Source: Cryptomeria japonica (lineage: Eukaryota; Streptophyta; Pinopsida; Cupressales; Cupressaceae). From it: 64,000 nt of DNA. Below are positions 11,652 through 23,060 of the stretch, piece by piece. The position numbers and the translations under genes were made by a program. How positions within the stretch are numbered: the stretch's first letter is position 1; each line of letters starts with the position of its first letter. The stretch spans positions 810,687,069-810,751,068 of the forward strand of contig NC_081414.1 in NCBI RefSeq assembly GCF_030272615.1. Reading direction: 5' to 3'. The notes beneath the pieces were generated by a model, which saw only the letters and a list, made by a program, of their open reading frames with translations, was not told the DNA's origin and did not search any database.

Positions 11652-12944
11652 ATGTCTGTGTCTCCGAAGTGTAATTATTGTCCTTGTTTACGCCTTCAGT
11701 TATTATTAGATAAATTATCTACGTTGAAACAGGAATCAGAGATGGAGCTGAAACGAAGAGTTGCTATGAACGAAGAGTCGATAGAGATGGACATTGAGAT
11801 ATGGAGTAAGCTACCAGAAAAGCCATTAATGGTGGTTTTATCTAGTCTGCCCACTTTCATCAATAGGGATCTCCGGCTCGTCTGTAAACGATGGCAATAT
11901 CTTCTTTCACCAGCACCAATGTTTCGACAGATTTCCTCAACCCTTGTGCCTTCGTCGTCTCCTGCTTTTTTCATTGGTAATAAAAGAGAGAAGTATTTCC
12001 CCCACACTTTGTCACATTCTCTATTTCTACTTCACTCCGAGCCACTGGGTGTATATGCATTGTCCTTAGATTTCATGGATTCTGAGATCGGCGGTGTTCT
12101 TACTGCTTGCAAGAACATCCTCTGTTGTTTATCTCGCTATGTGAAGAGAGAACCATGTTCATACTATATTTGCAACCCTCTTACAACGACATGGATAAAG
12201 CTTCCTCCTCTCCCTTATCCCATCCCAAGAATTTCGGAATTCAAATTCCATGGATTGGCATTCAGTTCTGCCACAAGGAGCTGCATCTTGGTCATAGGAT
12301 GCAATTTCCCCATCAATGGAGAAAAGAACAACATGGTGATGGAGATCTATGATTCAGACACTAATGAATGGACCCTAATCAACATGAATCTACGCATTTC
12401 AATTTTCCCATGGCAAGAGGGCCTGTATTCTACAGGGAGGTTTTATTGGGTTAATGTTACAGTTGGTGAGGACACCGATATTCTTGCATTTGATATTGCA
12501 GTATATAACATTGTGGAGAAGAATTGGGAGATTATAAAGCTACCAAGAAGATCTGATTGCCTTTTTTATTGGAATTTAACTGGCTATGATGGGAATGTAA
12601 TTGTGGTAGATAACAGCGATCTCTCTTTATGGAAGTTGAATGAAGAGCACGAAAGTGGAGAAAGATATAATTGGTTAGAATTGTAGTTATTTCCCAAGAG
12701 TTTGCATGAGGAAAATGCTAAGCGCCTTGAAAGTTGTTTTTGCCCTAATTTGTTTGACTCACAGGTGGTGGTGAACAGTTGTGGGTGAGTTTTGGTACAT
12801 CTGCATGGCTACAAGATTGTTGTATTTAACGCAGAGGGGAGAATGGTACGGTGCATTCAAGGTAATCTCGTTAAAGTCATTACTGAATTTGTTATGCCGA
12901 TGCCGCTCTATGCCTACGAAATTAAGAATGTCTGGTGGCCTTGA
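11652..12944 (+). pseudogene. F-box/kelch-like protein gene, C-terminus cut by a stop
   Basis: Begins at ATG 11,652 and stays open for 344 codons to TAG 12,684-12,686. Residues about 50-95 are an F-box (IWSKLPEKPLMVVLSSLP, then LVCKRWQYLL), the Skp1-binding module of SCF ubiquitin ligases. The rest resembles the kelch-like propeller of plant F-box proteins, with CILVIG and IYDSDTNEWTLINMN. The paralogue at 46.8 kb continues for about 85 more codons; here that stretch is still readable in the same frame to 12,944, ending YEIKNVWWP, but it is crossed by the TAG and by a TGA at 12,786-12,788. The gene may still yield a 344-residue protein lacking the last propeller strands, or it may be a young pseudogene. 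No intron is evident. Its core promoter is preserved. Confidence 0.85.
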
Positions 12945-13539
12945 GCCGAGGATGGCATCGTCCTTGGCCTTGATCTACTTATAGAAATGTTGCTTTTGTT
13001 AATAATTTAACATTTGGGAAAGAACTTGACTTTTATATTTATCTAGATTTCATGTATGTGGACACTAGATTTGAATTTATCAATGAGAAATGGCTGTGCT
13101 AATTTTTGTAAGATTAATAATGCTTTTGTTCTTAGCATGATTCTATAAACAACAAACATTTCACTAAATATAGGCAACTAAAAACTTGAAAAATTAGGAC
13201 TCATTATATGAAAAATCCGTTTAACCTTCTACTGTTTACCAGTTCTACTCTAGTTTCAGTAATTGTTCATGAGTTCTACCTATTATTCCAATGTTATTTG
13301 AAAATGGCCTAATGGCAACGTCCCTAATATGCCAGTGTCTTTTCAATATATTTAAGTTTAATTAATATATTGGAAGTTTTAATAACCACTATATATTTTC
13401 AATATATTAATATTTTTTTGATTTTGATAGTATAATATTGTTTGCATAAATATTTTTAATTATATTTAATATTTTCTCTCCTTTTATGTCATTTTAATAA
13501 TAATTTTTAAAAAATTACATAGTAAAATTGAGAAGGCCA

Positions 13540-13645
13540 AGAGTCACAACTTGGAATTTCACTTTAGATGTCCCTATTAGGAAATGAACTTGGGTCTCAA
13601 CAGTGAGAACCCAGTGTTTTAACCAGTTAAGCTCAACCCCTTGAA
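13540..13645 (-). mobile_element. tRNA-derived SINE head, decayed
   Basis: Read on the minus strand, this has a tRNA-like pol III promoter: GAGCTTAACTGGTTAAAAC (A-box region, about 13,613-13,633), the self-pairing GGGTTCTCACTGTTGAGACCC type arm, and CCCAAGTTCATTTCC (degenerate B-box, about 13,576-13,595). This is the usual head of plant tRNA-derived SINEs. The tail is not clear. Confidence 0.55.
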
Positions 13646-14100
13646 CATAAAATTGAATATTTTTAGTATATTAATATTGTGAACTATTAAAATTTCATAT
13701 TAATAATATATATATTTTTTTAATTTTTAGAAAAGATAATGTTAAACTATCATGTTAGTTCATGTATTTTGGATGGTAAGTTTGTGTGATTTTTGCAGTC
13801 CACAGTTTGATCAATATTTGTTATACTAAAATTTAATTATTTAATTATGGCAGTCTATTATGATTATAGCTCTTTGACATGTTATTATCTTAATTTTAAA
13901 CACTTGTTTTTATTATTAGAATTATACCTTGGGCGTTCAAAGGTATCCTTTCTTAGGTTAAATATAGGTAGTTGATAGTAGAGCAATGACAAGCATTAAT
14001 AATATGTCTAATTGTTGTCATCATGTCTTCAGAAACATGAACTTAAGGGTAATAGATCTATAAATTTATTTCTAGTTGTATTTAAATCATCTTATCTTTT

Positions 14101-14123
14101 TTTTGGGGGGGGCGAGGGGGGGA
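14101..14123 (+). repeat. Poly-T to poly-G run
   Basis: A T run passes straight into two runs of seven or more G separated by CGA. Simple low-complexity sequence; it could form a G-quadruplex-like fold, but only two G runs are present. Confidence 0.6.
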
Positions 14124-14649
14124 AGCAATAAGGGTATGCACTATCACTTTCAATTTAAAGAAGCATGCAAACTTCCAGGAAATTTAGTAGGATCCCAATT
14201 TATTAAATAGTAGTCATAATTGATAAAATTAGTGAATTTATTGTCATACCAAACTATTATTCTATACCCTCCATGTTTTCATTTATGTTTCTATGGATTT
14301 CCATTATTAGCACCAAGTTAATTAATCTTTTCTAAATTTTATTTTCATATGGGCATTTGTTGTGACATTACATTCTAAGCTTAAAGGTCGTAGTGTGGAA
14401 TATGTTCCCTACACTAATCCAAGAACACAAGATATGTCCTATAATTACAAAAAAATAAATATTAAAGAAATATACTTTAACATAATGAATTATGTGTGAA
14501 AAACCTTTTAGAAAAAAATCTCATACTTCAAAGAAAATTAACATATTATTTAGTACTAAGAGATTGTATAGATGTATAAACAAACATAGATACAAAGCAA
14601 TTCAAGGAACATAATAATACATATACAAGTATTTATGAAAACCTCCAAC

Positions 14650-14827
14650 TCAACTCTTCTTTAGGAACCTTAAGATAAAAGTTTTTCTTACCATAGGATA
14701 GAGGGTGAAATACATTGATTCTCTATGTCACCTAATTCTCAACTCTTCTTTAGGAGCCTTAAGATCAATGTTTTGCTTACCATAGGATAGAGGGTGAAAT
14801 ACATAAATTCTCTATGTCACCTAATTT
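14650..14827 (+). repeat. 89-bp tandem duplication
   Basis: Two head-to-tail copies, starting at 14,650 and 14,739, each opening TCAACTCTTCTTTAGGA and closing CTCTATGTCACCTAATT. They differ at only a few positions (for example GAACC against GAGCC), so the duplication is fairly recent compared with the surrounding decay. Confidence 0.9.
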
Positions 14828-15857
14828 TGTTTCCATAATTCTTAAAAATATCCTCCTATATATGTAAAGAAATTTCCAATATACCATCATTAGAATCTTC
14901 ACAATAATAGACTAAAAAATCAAAATTAACATCTTTGAAGGGTTTTGTCATGATTAAGTGTAGACAATGATAAATACCCTCTACTTACATCTCCACCATA
15001 GCAATATCCTTTGTATGATAGAGAATTTCTACTAGTTCTAGAAATAAGTGTTTCATTATTAATAATAGTAAATAGCATTGAAGGTGTTGAGATAGCATAC
15101 AAATTAGTTAGATTTCAAAAAGATTTTGTTATATTGTCTCATGATTCTCATTGATGAATGCCCATCCTCTTTCTTTACAAATTTGATAGATGGTTTAACT
15201 GAAATAAAATTTCAACACTAGCAATTTACACTTCAAATAATTACAAAAATTATTAAAAATATCGTACAACTCATGAGATGCTTCCAACTTTGTCTATAAT
15301 AACCCTTTTCCTCTATCTAAATATGTAATAATATTTATTTCTATAAAATATTTAAAATTAAAAAGGAATGGCACCATCCTCCATAAGAAGCAGCCTTTGG
15401 AATTTGGTAAAAAGAAGCATGGAAGCGAGAACCTTGATCACCATGGTCATACCTAATAGAATAAAATGGTTATAACCATGTTGCAAAAATATTTTTTCAA
15501 ATGTATCAAATTATGATATGATTATAAGAATTCAATTTTTATAATTTTTGAACCATACTCATTAACCCAATAGTAACAAATCTAATCCCATATTCTGGAC
15601 AACCATTGCGATTGAATTTCCTAAAGCCATTGAAAAATAAAAATACACATAAATAAACATGGAATTAATCTTGCCCCAAGAAAACTAGAAAGATAGAAAC
15701 ATAACATAGATTTGATTGGTTTTGTGTCAAGAGAACCCCAGGATCCCAAAAGTTCTCCTTGAATTAATCAGACCCAAGGAGTTTGTAGAAGATATTAAAA
15801 TTGTGCATAATTGGGGTGATATAATTTTATATCCTTGTTCTACTATTTTTAGGTTAT

Positions 15858-18327
15858 ATGGCTTCAGGGGAACCCCATACCTACTCCCTTGTTAGGTCCC
15901 CTTCAAAATAGGTATTGCTAAAATCATAAGGCAGATTGGGGATCTGCAAGAAGCACAATTGACAAATAAGAGCAGAGGAACAATTTTTCCAACCATTACC
16001 ATGGCACATGAATTTGTTATTACTAAAGGGGGTTGGCTGCATTTTGATAAATTCTTCAAGCCATACAGATTGCCAACAACAATTACAAGGTTTGTTGATC
16101 CAGAGGATTTTCTCAATGGTACATTTAGAAAAAAGGTCAGGTGTGGTGCAAAAGTTCATCAATTCCACTTCCCTGAGGATTTGATAAGGAATGAGTTTAA
16201 TCTGGCAGAGCAAGAGGTGAGAAAAGAAAAATGGTTGGTATTTAAGAAAACTATTGACTTTGTCCAACATTTTGATAAAAATAATAATCCATTAAAGAGT
16301 TTTACCCCATTTGGGGAGAAGATAAATTTTTTGATAGAGTATTTTGAGGATGCCATGCAAACTTTGAATGAGAAAAAGGATGCAGTAATAAATGCAGATC
16401 CTGAAAAGGCTAAGCTCATATTGACCAAACCCATTTTCGCTAAGATTATTCTCCTTGGAGAGTATGTAATGTACAAGAAATTGGGCTATAATGTGTTGAT
16501 TCCTAGGAGAGATGAACCTTCCACATCAAAGGGAAAAAGGCCAATGGAGGATGCTCCTGAGTCCCAAACCTCCCCAAAGAGGCATAGATTGGAGAAAGAG
16601 GCAGAGCAACTGAGTGAAGCCATGTATTCACCTTCTAAATCCCCATTACATATAGGTGACGAGTAGGCCATTGCTGAGAAACTAATGCAATTAGGAAGCC
16701 TAGGGGAAATTTCTTTTACTTATGGAGAGTTGTAGGAAGCAATGCCAGAGGAGCTAGTAGGTGCTAAGATGGATCTGAGTACTGAGGAATTTGCTGGCAA
16801 AGAATTGGATCTTATTATAAAATATGTCAGTGATGAATTTTTAGCTTATGACAATTTTGTGAGGTCAGGAGCCTTTTTACAATTGTTTGGAGAAAGCACA
16901 TGGATTAGTTCAAGGAAATGTGTAAAAAAAGAAAAATTTAACAATCAAATTAAGATCCATCTGCTCTTGAGGTAGAAATAAAGCAATAAATGTTGAAATA
17001 ATTTGAGTTAATTACCTCTGAGGTAGGGAGAAAATTGATTGAAAGTGATGGAGTGCTAATTCTCCCAGAATGGGATAAGCAGATGCTGCAATTTTTGATG
17101 GAGTAACAAAAGAAACAAAACCCTTGGAGGGGATAGTTTATAGTAATGACCACACAACTCTGGTAATGTGGTCATAAAAAAGAGAAGAGAGTAGAAGGGG
17201 AGATTCCTCAGGATCTAATTACTCAGGGGGTATTATAGTAAAGAGAGTCAAAGATACAGGAGTAATCAAAGCTGCTAGCATGACTTTAGAGTCTGCTAAA
17301 TTTGGAATGGCAGTGGGCAAGAAGGTGCCAAAAGAGAAAGTTGATCTCCAAGTAAAGTTAGAAGTAGTCCTCAAGGCCTATAATGATGCAAAGCTTGAAA
17401 TTGCTTCCAAGGACAACACCATTGTAGAGTTAAAGGGTAAATTGGAAGGACAACAACATAAGGGTGAGTCCTCTCAATTAATGATTGCCTCTTCTCCTAC
17501 TAGGCCCCCTCCTTCCAGTTCTATTTATTCAATTTCCTCCTTCCCCTATGACTCATGGCTTCCTATCAATAGAAAGTGTTCAAGATGAAATTGAAAAATT
17601 GAAGCAGGATCAGTCAATATTTGCATGTAAATATGAAGAAAAGGTCAAAGACACCATTTTGAAATTTGTTGATACTATTGGGGCAGCAATTGTTTATATA
17701 AACATGAAAAGAATAATGACTCTTTTGGATTCTTTGAAGGAGGAAAAGTCTATTTTGGGGCCAGTTCTAGAAAAATGCATTTCCAGAGAGGTGGACATAG
17801 AGTCCATATATTCATCATCTCAAGAAGAAGTAGACGTTGATGACACAATCAAATCTACTTATGAATTAGCAAAAGACTTGTCCAAGTTTTCAGTAGAAAG
17901 AGTAAATATTGAAAGAAGGGAAAATCTATTCTGAAAGGAATATGCAAATGAAAAGTTTGAATTGTTTCCTGTAGGCTTCTTAAGTGCAAATAAAATTAAA
18001 GACAAGGAATTGTGGATTGAGGAGCTAGGTCATAATTTGTCTCAAACAATAAATAATATTATAAACGTGGATGATACTTCTTTGTTTATTCAAACTATTG
18101 AAGAAATTGAAAAGGTAAAATCATATTTTGGCTTTTTGGAGAAGAAGGTTAAACAACTAAGGGTGACATGGAAAAGTTTGAATAAACAAAAGCAAAAAAT
18201 TATAAACTTTCCTTGGCCTGATGATGAGACATTGAAATTATGGGAGAGTAAGTTTGTTTTGAAAAAGACAAGAGAACAAGAATATTCCATTGATGCTCCA
18301 GCATGTGGTAGTTCACAGGCATCCTGA
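15858..18327 (+). mobile_element. Long unrecognised charged/coiled-coil coding region, element-like, broken
   Basis: About 2.4 kb of plus-strand coding-like DNA that I cannot match to a known family. The best stretch (15,959-16,666) begins with a globular part (KGGWLHFDKFF, RFVDPEDFLNG, FHFPEDLIRNEF) and passes into a basic, Ser/Pro-rich segment with KGKRPMEDAPES and SPKRHRLEKEAEQ, which could serve as a nuclear localisation signal. Downstream parts (17,280-18,327) are rich in Lys and Glu and predicted by eye to form coiled coil. It is broken several times. LTR-like DNA follows directly, so I infer an extra ORF of an LTR element, treated here as a fossil. No gag, protease or pol motif was seen. 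It resembles in layout the regions at 28.2-29.8 and 59.9-63.1 kb. Confidence 0.4.
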
Positions 18328-18329
18328 AG

Positions 18330-18800
18330 GAGTTGTTTTTTTGCAACAGATTTATTGGGTAATTGGAACCTTGAAGGATTGAAAACACCTCGCACCTAAT
18401 CTGTGAATATAGAGAGGTTAGTTGGCCATTTTCTAGTTGGACAACTAATTAGTTGTGGAAGAGTACATTCCAAAATCAGTTATGCTCCTACCCCAATCGC
18501 AGTTTTGTAATCGGTGTAACTTTTGGAGAGAATTATGGTTAAGTTACGAATATTCTTCTAGGGAAGTCCGAAGCTTGTTTCATCCAATTTTTTTATAAAA
18601 GGATGCTAGGACTACCTAGATAGAGATCACAAATATTTTGTAGCGAAGCTTTGGCAAAATATATGCAGACTTTGTTTTTGACATTTTGGGTCATTCTTAT
18701 ATCTCTGTAATCTTTGATGAGGAAATAATATATTATAAAAAATATTTCAATCATAGATTTATGTTGTCTTTATGTTTGCATGTTGATTTTCATTTCTAAT
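18330..18800 (+). repeat. Putative LTR-like block with TATA box
   Basis: Directly after the preceding coding region. It contains TATAAAAGGATGC at about 18,594, preceded by AT-rich DNA and followed by a TTGATGAGGAAATAATATAT stretch typical of an LTR U5 end. The second LTR of the pair was not found, so the ends are not fixed. A promoter of another kind is possible. Confidence 0.35.
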
Positions 18801-19257
18801 TTGATAATCAAGGATTGTTTAGTTAAATGATTTGCAAGGTAATTAATGGGAATGTTTTAAGTCTTTTTCTCAAGGAGGAAAATTAAATATACTTAATTCA
18901 TCTTCATTGATATCAATATATTCACATGAATTTGATGACTAGGTATAGTACAGATTGGAAGTTTGTGTATGTCAGGCATATACAGATTTAATAGATCAAA
19001 AATAGTGGTATGTGTATGAATTCTATTGTCAGATTTCAGTCTAGTTTTTGATGACTCTAATGCCCAGATAAGGTAGTGGTTTATATTGCTAGTATTTGTG
19101 ACATCATTGCGGTCCCAAAAAATTAAAACAAATGTTTCATTCATGTTTGGTTGCACTAAATGGAAAGAGTTTGCAAAAATTTTGCATTGGTTTTCTGTAA
19201 ACTATCTACGAAGTCTTGAGAAAGTAGTCACAAGTAGGTACACTCACCTAAGCTTTG
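18801..19257. other. Spacer between element fossils
   Basis: AT-rich. A minus-strand open stretch (18,893-19,156) is not recognised. It may be remote continuation of the gypsy fossil, but no RT motif is visible. Confidence 0.4.
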
Positions 19258-21600
19258 TCAAGATTGTAGTATAGGAGGTTTTTCCTCTTGTTTTTCTCTT
19301 CTATTGTAAATAGAGGCAAAAGATTGTGAATAGAAAACAAAGTAGTTAGAAATTGAGACCAACAATTGCAACTCTTGAACTACAACAAGCTCATCTTCCT
19401 GGGGAATAAATGTGTTGATATTTACTGTAGGTGCCGTATATGGCTCAATATGGTCTTTGGAAAGGGACACAAATCTAATGGTTACCTTAGTATCATATCT
19501 ATTCCTAAAAAGCATGTGTGGCCAATCTGATGATAAATATCCTCCAATCTTGGTAGTGAAATCTCTTGATAAGCATAGTGAAATATAAGGGGGAAGATCA
19601 ATGATAAACACTTCTTGGGGAATGGAGAAATTTGGGAAAGCATGCAATGTTAAACCCAAATCCTTAATTACCCCTATGGTCTTTATTGTTGTCCCATACT
19701 CATTTCTCTAAAGGTTGGTAAGTTAACCCTAAAATATCAGCAATCTATCTTGGCATGATAGGACTGCTTGCTCCATTATCAACCATAAAATTATGGACTA
19801 ATTTATCCCCAATGATTAAAGATAAATAAAAAGGAGTCTGTACATTTTTTTCTTCCTCTTTATTCTCTTGCTTATTTTCTTGTAGATTATTAGTCAACAT
19901 ATCCCTATCTTGACCTATTGGGGATTCTTTTGATTCCTTCAAATCTTTTAATGCTAGCTATAGCATATCTTCGTGACCAGGAATAGCTAGAGAGTCCCAC
20001 ATAGACATAGTTATGTTTATTTTCTTCATATTTTGAACAATGTTAAAAGGTAAAGTTGGACTCACCTTTTGATGGGTTTTCACACCAGTATGGTCAGCTT
20101 GCAAATGGGGCTGCTCCTTGATAGCTGGCTAAGTGTTTATCTATAGGATGTGAGGTATTTGTGATGTAGATGCTTCTTTCACTTTAATAGATACTTTCTC
20201 AAGCTCAAAATCTCTCTTCTTTGATCTTGTGTTAGCAACAACTCGAGTATCATCTGCATTCATTTTGCAGAAATCCTCTCCCTGCCAATTTAGTAGAGTA
20301 GTGTCATGTATATGTTACTCTCGTTGTTTTGAAGCTCCATCATTAGGTGAGTTAAGCTTTGGACTTGTAGCACTTTGCACCATTAAAACTTGATTGATGA
20401 CACCATTTGCACATGTAGCTTGGTCATGAGGCCAACCATAAGGAAAACACCATTCATAATCAACAGCAAGATTATTTTGAATAGGTACAAGGTCTTTCAC
20501 TGTACTGATAGGTGTTGGATTATATGTTTGAAAAGGCCTCTAATTTAAATTTTGTCTTGGACCTGGATAGTTTCCTTGATAGAAAGGCCTATTGCCCTTG
20601 TACTGTTGTTGTTGTCCTTGAAAAGACTGATTTGAAGCCTGATTTTGTTGCTGATAAGGGGGTTTGTTATGAGATTGCTTCTTGTCCAGGTTCACCAACT
20701 TCTTACCAAAAGTCTAAATTAGGCTTTTAATCTCTTGTAGCTATTGAGATGAGCATTAAACATCAACCTCTTGAGTTGCAGTATCCGGAGCAATTGTTGG
20801 TAATGTTGGCACCACTAGAAAGGGTGCAAATGATAGAATTTGCAAAGACATATTGGGATGATTATCTAGAAATATGGACATAAGAGGTCTGGGAGCAATC
20901 TTCCCGACCTGAATTAAACTATTCTCTACTTTAATGGATATCTCATATGCATCAGGAAGTGAAAATCCTCCCATTGATTGGATCATCAGTAGTATATCGC
21001 TATTTAGGGATCTTAGGTAGTAGAGAAAACCATATTCAACAGATGGCTTAATAGTGCCAGGAATTTTATCCCAAGTCTTTTGGGAACGAAATTAAAGTTA
21101 GACATCTTCTCTTGAGGGGCCCTCTGAATAGTTGTAAGTTGCTCAACAAGGGACATATGACTGGACTTGTCCTTGAATTTATTATATAGCTTTTCCCCCA
21201 AATCATCCCATGTTGCAACTGATCCAATTGCTTGGTCTCTAAACCATTGCAAATATTTACCCTTAAAAGAAGCAGCAAGTAATCTTAGTGCTACATTTTC
21301 CCGAGTGATAAGATATACTCCACAAAGAGATGAAATATCTCTAATATGCTCTATGGGAGTGGTTTGATATTCTCCTGTATAGAATGGTAGAATTTTAAGT
21401 GCAGCCACTGGAATATCATCGTGTATTGTAAGATTCAGAGGGCTACCTCCATTGAATGATATAAAAGGAAATTGTCTAGCCATAGGGACAACTAGAGGTG
21501 GGTTATTTTGAGCTAGAAAGATGGGTAAGACAACTAATAAAATAATAGGACTTACTGGCCTAAAGCTGGGTGGTGTTGAGTGCACTCTTTTGGATTACTC
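19258..21600 (-). mobile_element. Ty3/gypsy gag-protease fossil
   Basis: Minus-strand remnant of a Ty3/gypsy element of the Athila/Tat-like kind (inferred from the large gag and primer region). The gag domain at about 21,585-20,760 carries GKYLQWFRDQAIGSVATW and KFKDKSSHMSLVEQL. A short Cys/His knuckle region follows at about 20,450 (WCFPYGWPHDQATC), then a retropepsin-type protease active site (MVDNGASSPIMP) near 19,750-19,790. Only gag and protease are seen; no reverse transcriptase or integrase was found. It is broken in several places. The primer site and LTR lie just beyond 21,840 in the expected order for a minus-strand element. Confidence 0.8.
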
Positions 21601-21840
21601 AAGAGTTCTCTTTATAACCCCCCCTCTTCTTTTAAGAGGAGAAAGATGCAAGTAATCAAAAGACAAAGACATGCTTCTTGTTTGCACTCTTCTCATAAGC
21701 TGTAAATATGCACTAAGTTTGCTCACAAAAAGTCAAAGTCACCCAATGTGCTTAAAATCACCTTCTAAAAGGATTGAAATCTGTTGGTTGAACATCAAAA
21801 CCAAAAAAAAATTGAAAATATTTCAACTGTCTTGACGACT

Positions 21841-21863
21841 GTCCCACCAGGTGTGCCAAAAAA
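21841..21863 (-). promoter_or_regulatory. Primer binding site of the gypsy fossil
   Basis: On the minus strand TTTTTTGGCACACCTGGTG follows immediately on the LTR end. A TGG start with this spacing is the mark of a tRNA primer site; its layout resembles the TGGCGCC-type site of Athila/Tat elements, with substitutions. Confidence 0.6.
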
Positions 21864-23060
21864 TGTTATCTTAAATTTTGCACCCAATCTAAGTTGAAAG
21901 AAAACTTAGAAACACTTGAGAAATATGGGATTACTCCAAGGTTGTGGGTGACCTATAACTAGAATAAACATTTGGATGAGGTCATCTCGTAGTTGGTTAT
22001 TATCACTCTAAAGCTATTTATTTGTCAAGGAAAAGGGAAAGAGGTAAACTGAAACATAAAAACTTTCCAGCTAATCTTTAACATTAATACTAACTAGGTG
22101 ATACACCAACTGAAACAAACTTATGGTACTCGAAATATTATAACACATGGGCACCATAAGACAACTTGTGAAACTCACAGAACTTGTTTCAATCATGCAC
22201 ATGCATGAATATTTCTCAAAAAGGTCCAAATACTTGTTTGCTACTATAGAGGAAGAGGAAAATTTCATAATTAGGAGCTTACAATATCCACTTGACACTA
22301 CCTGCAACCTGCACATTACACTTATCACAGGGAAGGTATGAAAATAATGAGACAAAATTTAAGAGGAAACAAAGAAATTTCACTAAGAAATTTGATCAAT
22401 CATACAATTACACAAATTTGTGAATAACAAGAAGATGATAATGCTGTCATAAAATATCTCCAAGGCAAACTCTCTATATCATAATATGAGTTACAAAACA
22501 AAAGTATGTCAAACTAAGCTAAGGACTATAAAAATAGTCACTAAGTCTCTCAAGTTTGCTTCAATATCTAGAACTAACTTTTCAAAATGAAGTTGGAAGC
22601 ATACGTATGCTTCACTTGAGCAGTTAAAAGAAAATAGGAGTCTTAATCCCTTGGTCAAATTCAACTAAAAGCCCTAAAATCTAGACACTAGATTTTCTCA
22701 AAAAGAGCTCATAATGTGTGAAAAAGTGATGCAAGACTATGTCAACCATAATGAGTCACAAAATTGCACTTAATACACTCCAACTACCAATAAATCTACT
22801 CATAAATCCTCTCAAAATGTTTTGCCACCTGTCACTATATCCTTGGTCTAAGTTTGGCACTTCTTCAACACTTGGCAAAAGTCAACAATTCAAACTAGAA
22901 ACCATTTATGACTTGGTCTCTTCTTCACACTTGGCAAAAACACATGAGTTTTAGTCCTATCTCTCCTCTTGACTAAAACTCTTAGCACAATTTACTAATT
23001 ACATCATTTCTTGACCTGACTCTTCTTCACACTTGTCATCATTTGATCGCTAAAAAGTAA
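21864..23060 (-). repeat. LTR of the gypsy fossil (far end not fixed)
   Basis: The minus-strand LTR terminus GATAACA (TGTTATC on the plus strand at 21,864) directly abuts the primer site. The DNA beyond is non-coding and AT-rich. The outer end of the LTR was not located; 23,060 is only the point to which character stays uniform. Confidence 0.45.

Larger units (their letters stand above)
12945..15850. other. AT-rich spacer with small repeats
   Basis: No gene recognised. It holds a SINE-like remnant near 13.6 kb, a poly-T/poly-G run at about 14.1 kb and an 89-bp tandem duplication at 14.65 kb, each listed separately. The rest is AT-rich without visible structure. Confidence 0.6.

Noticed and set aside
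14101-14123. G-quadruplex at the poly-G run
   Set aside because: Only two long G runs are present; a canonical four-run quadruplex is not evident.
15881-16476. Minus-strand open stretches opposite the 15.9-kb coding region
   Set aside because: They mirror the plus-strand reading, which has the stronger domain-like composition; no motif on the minus strand.
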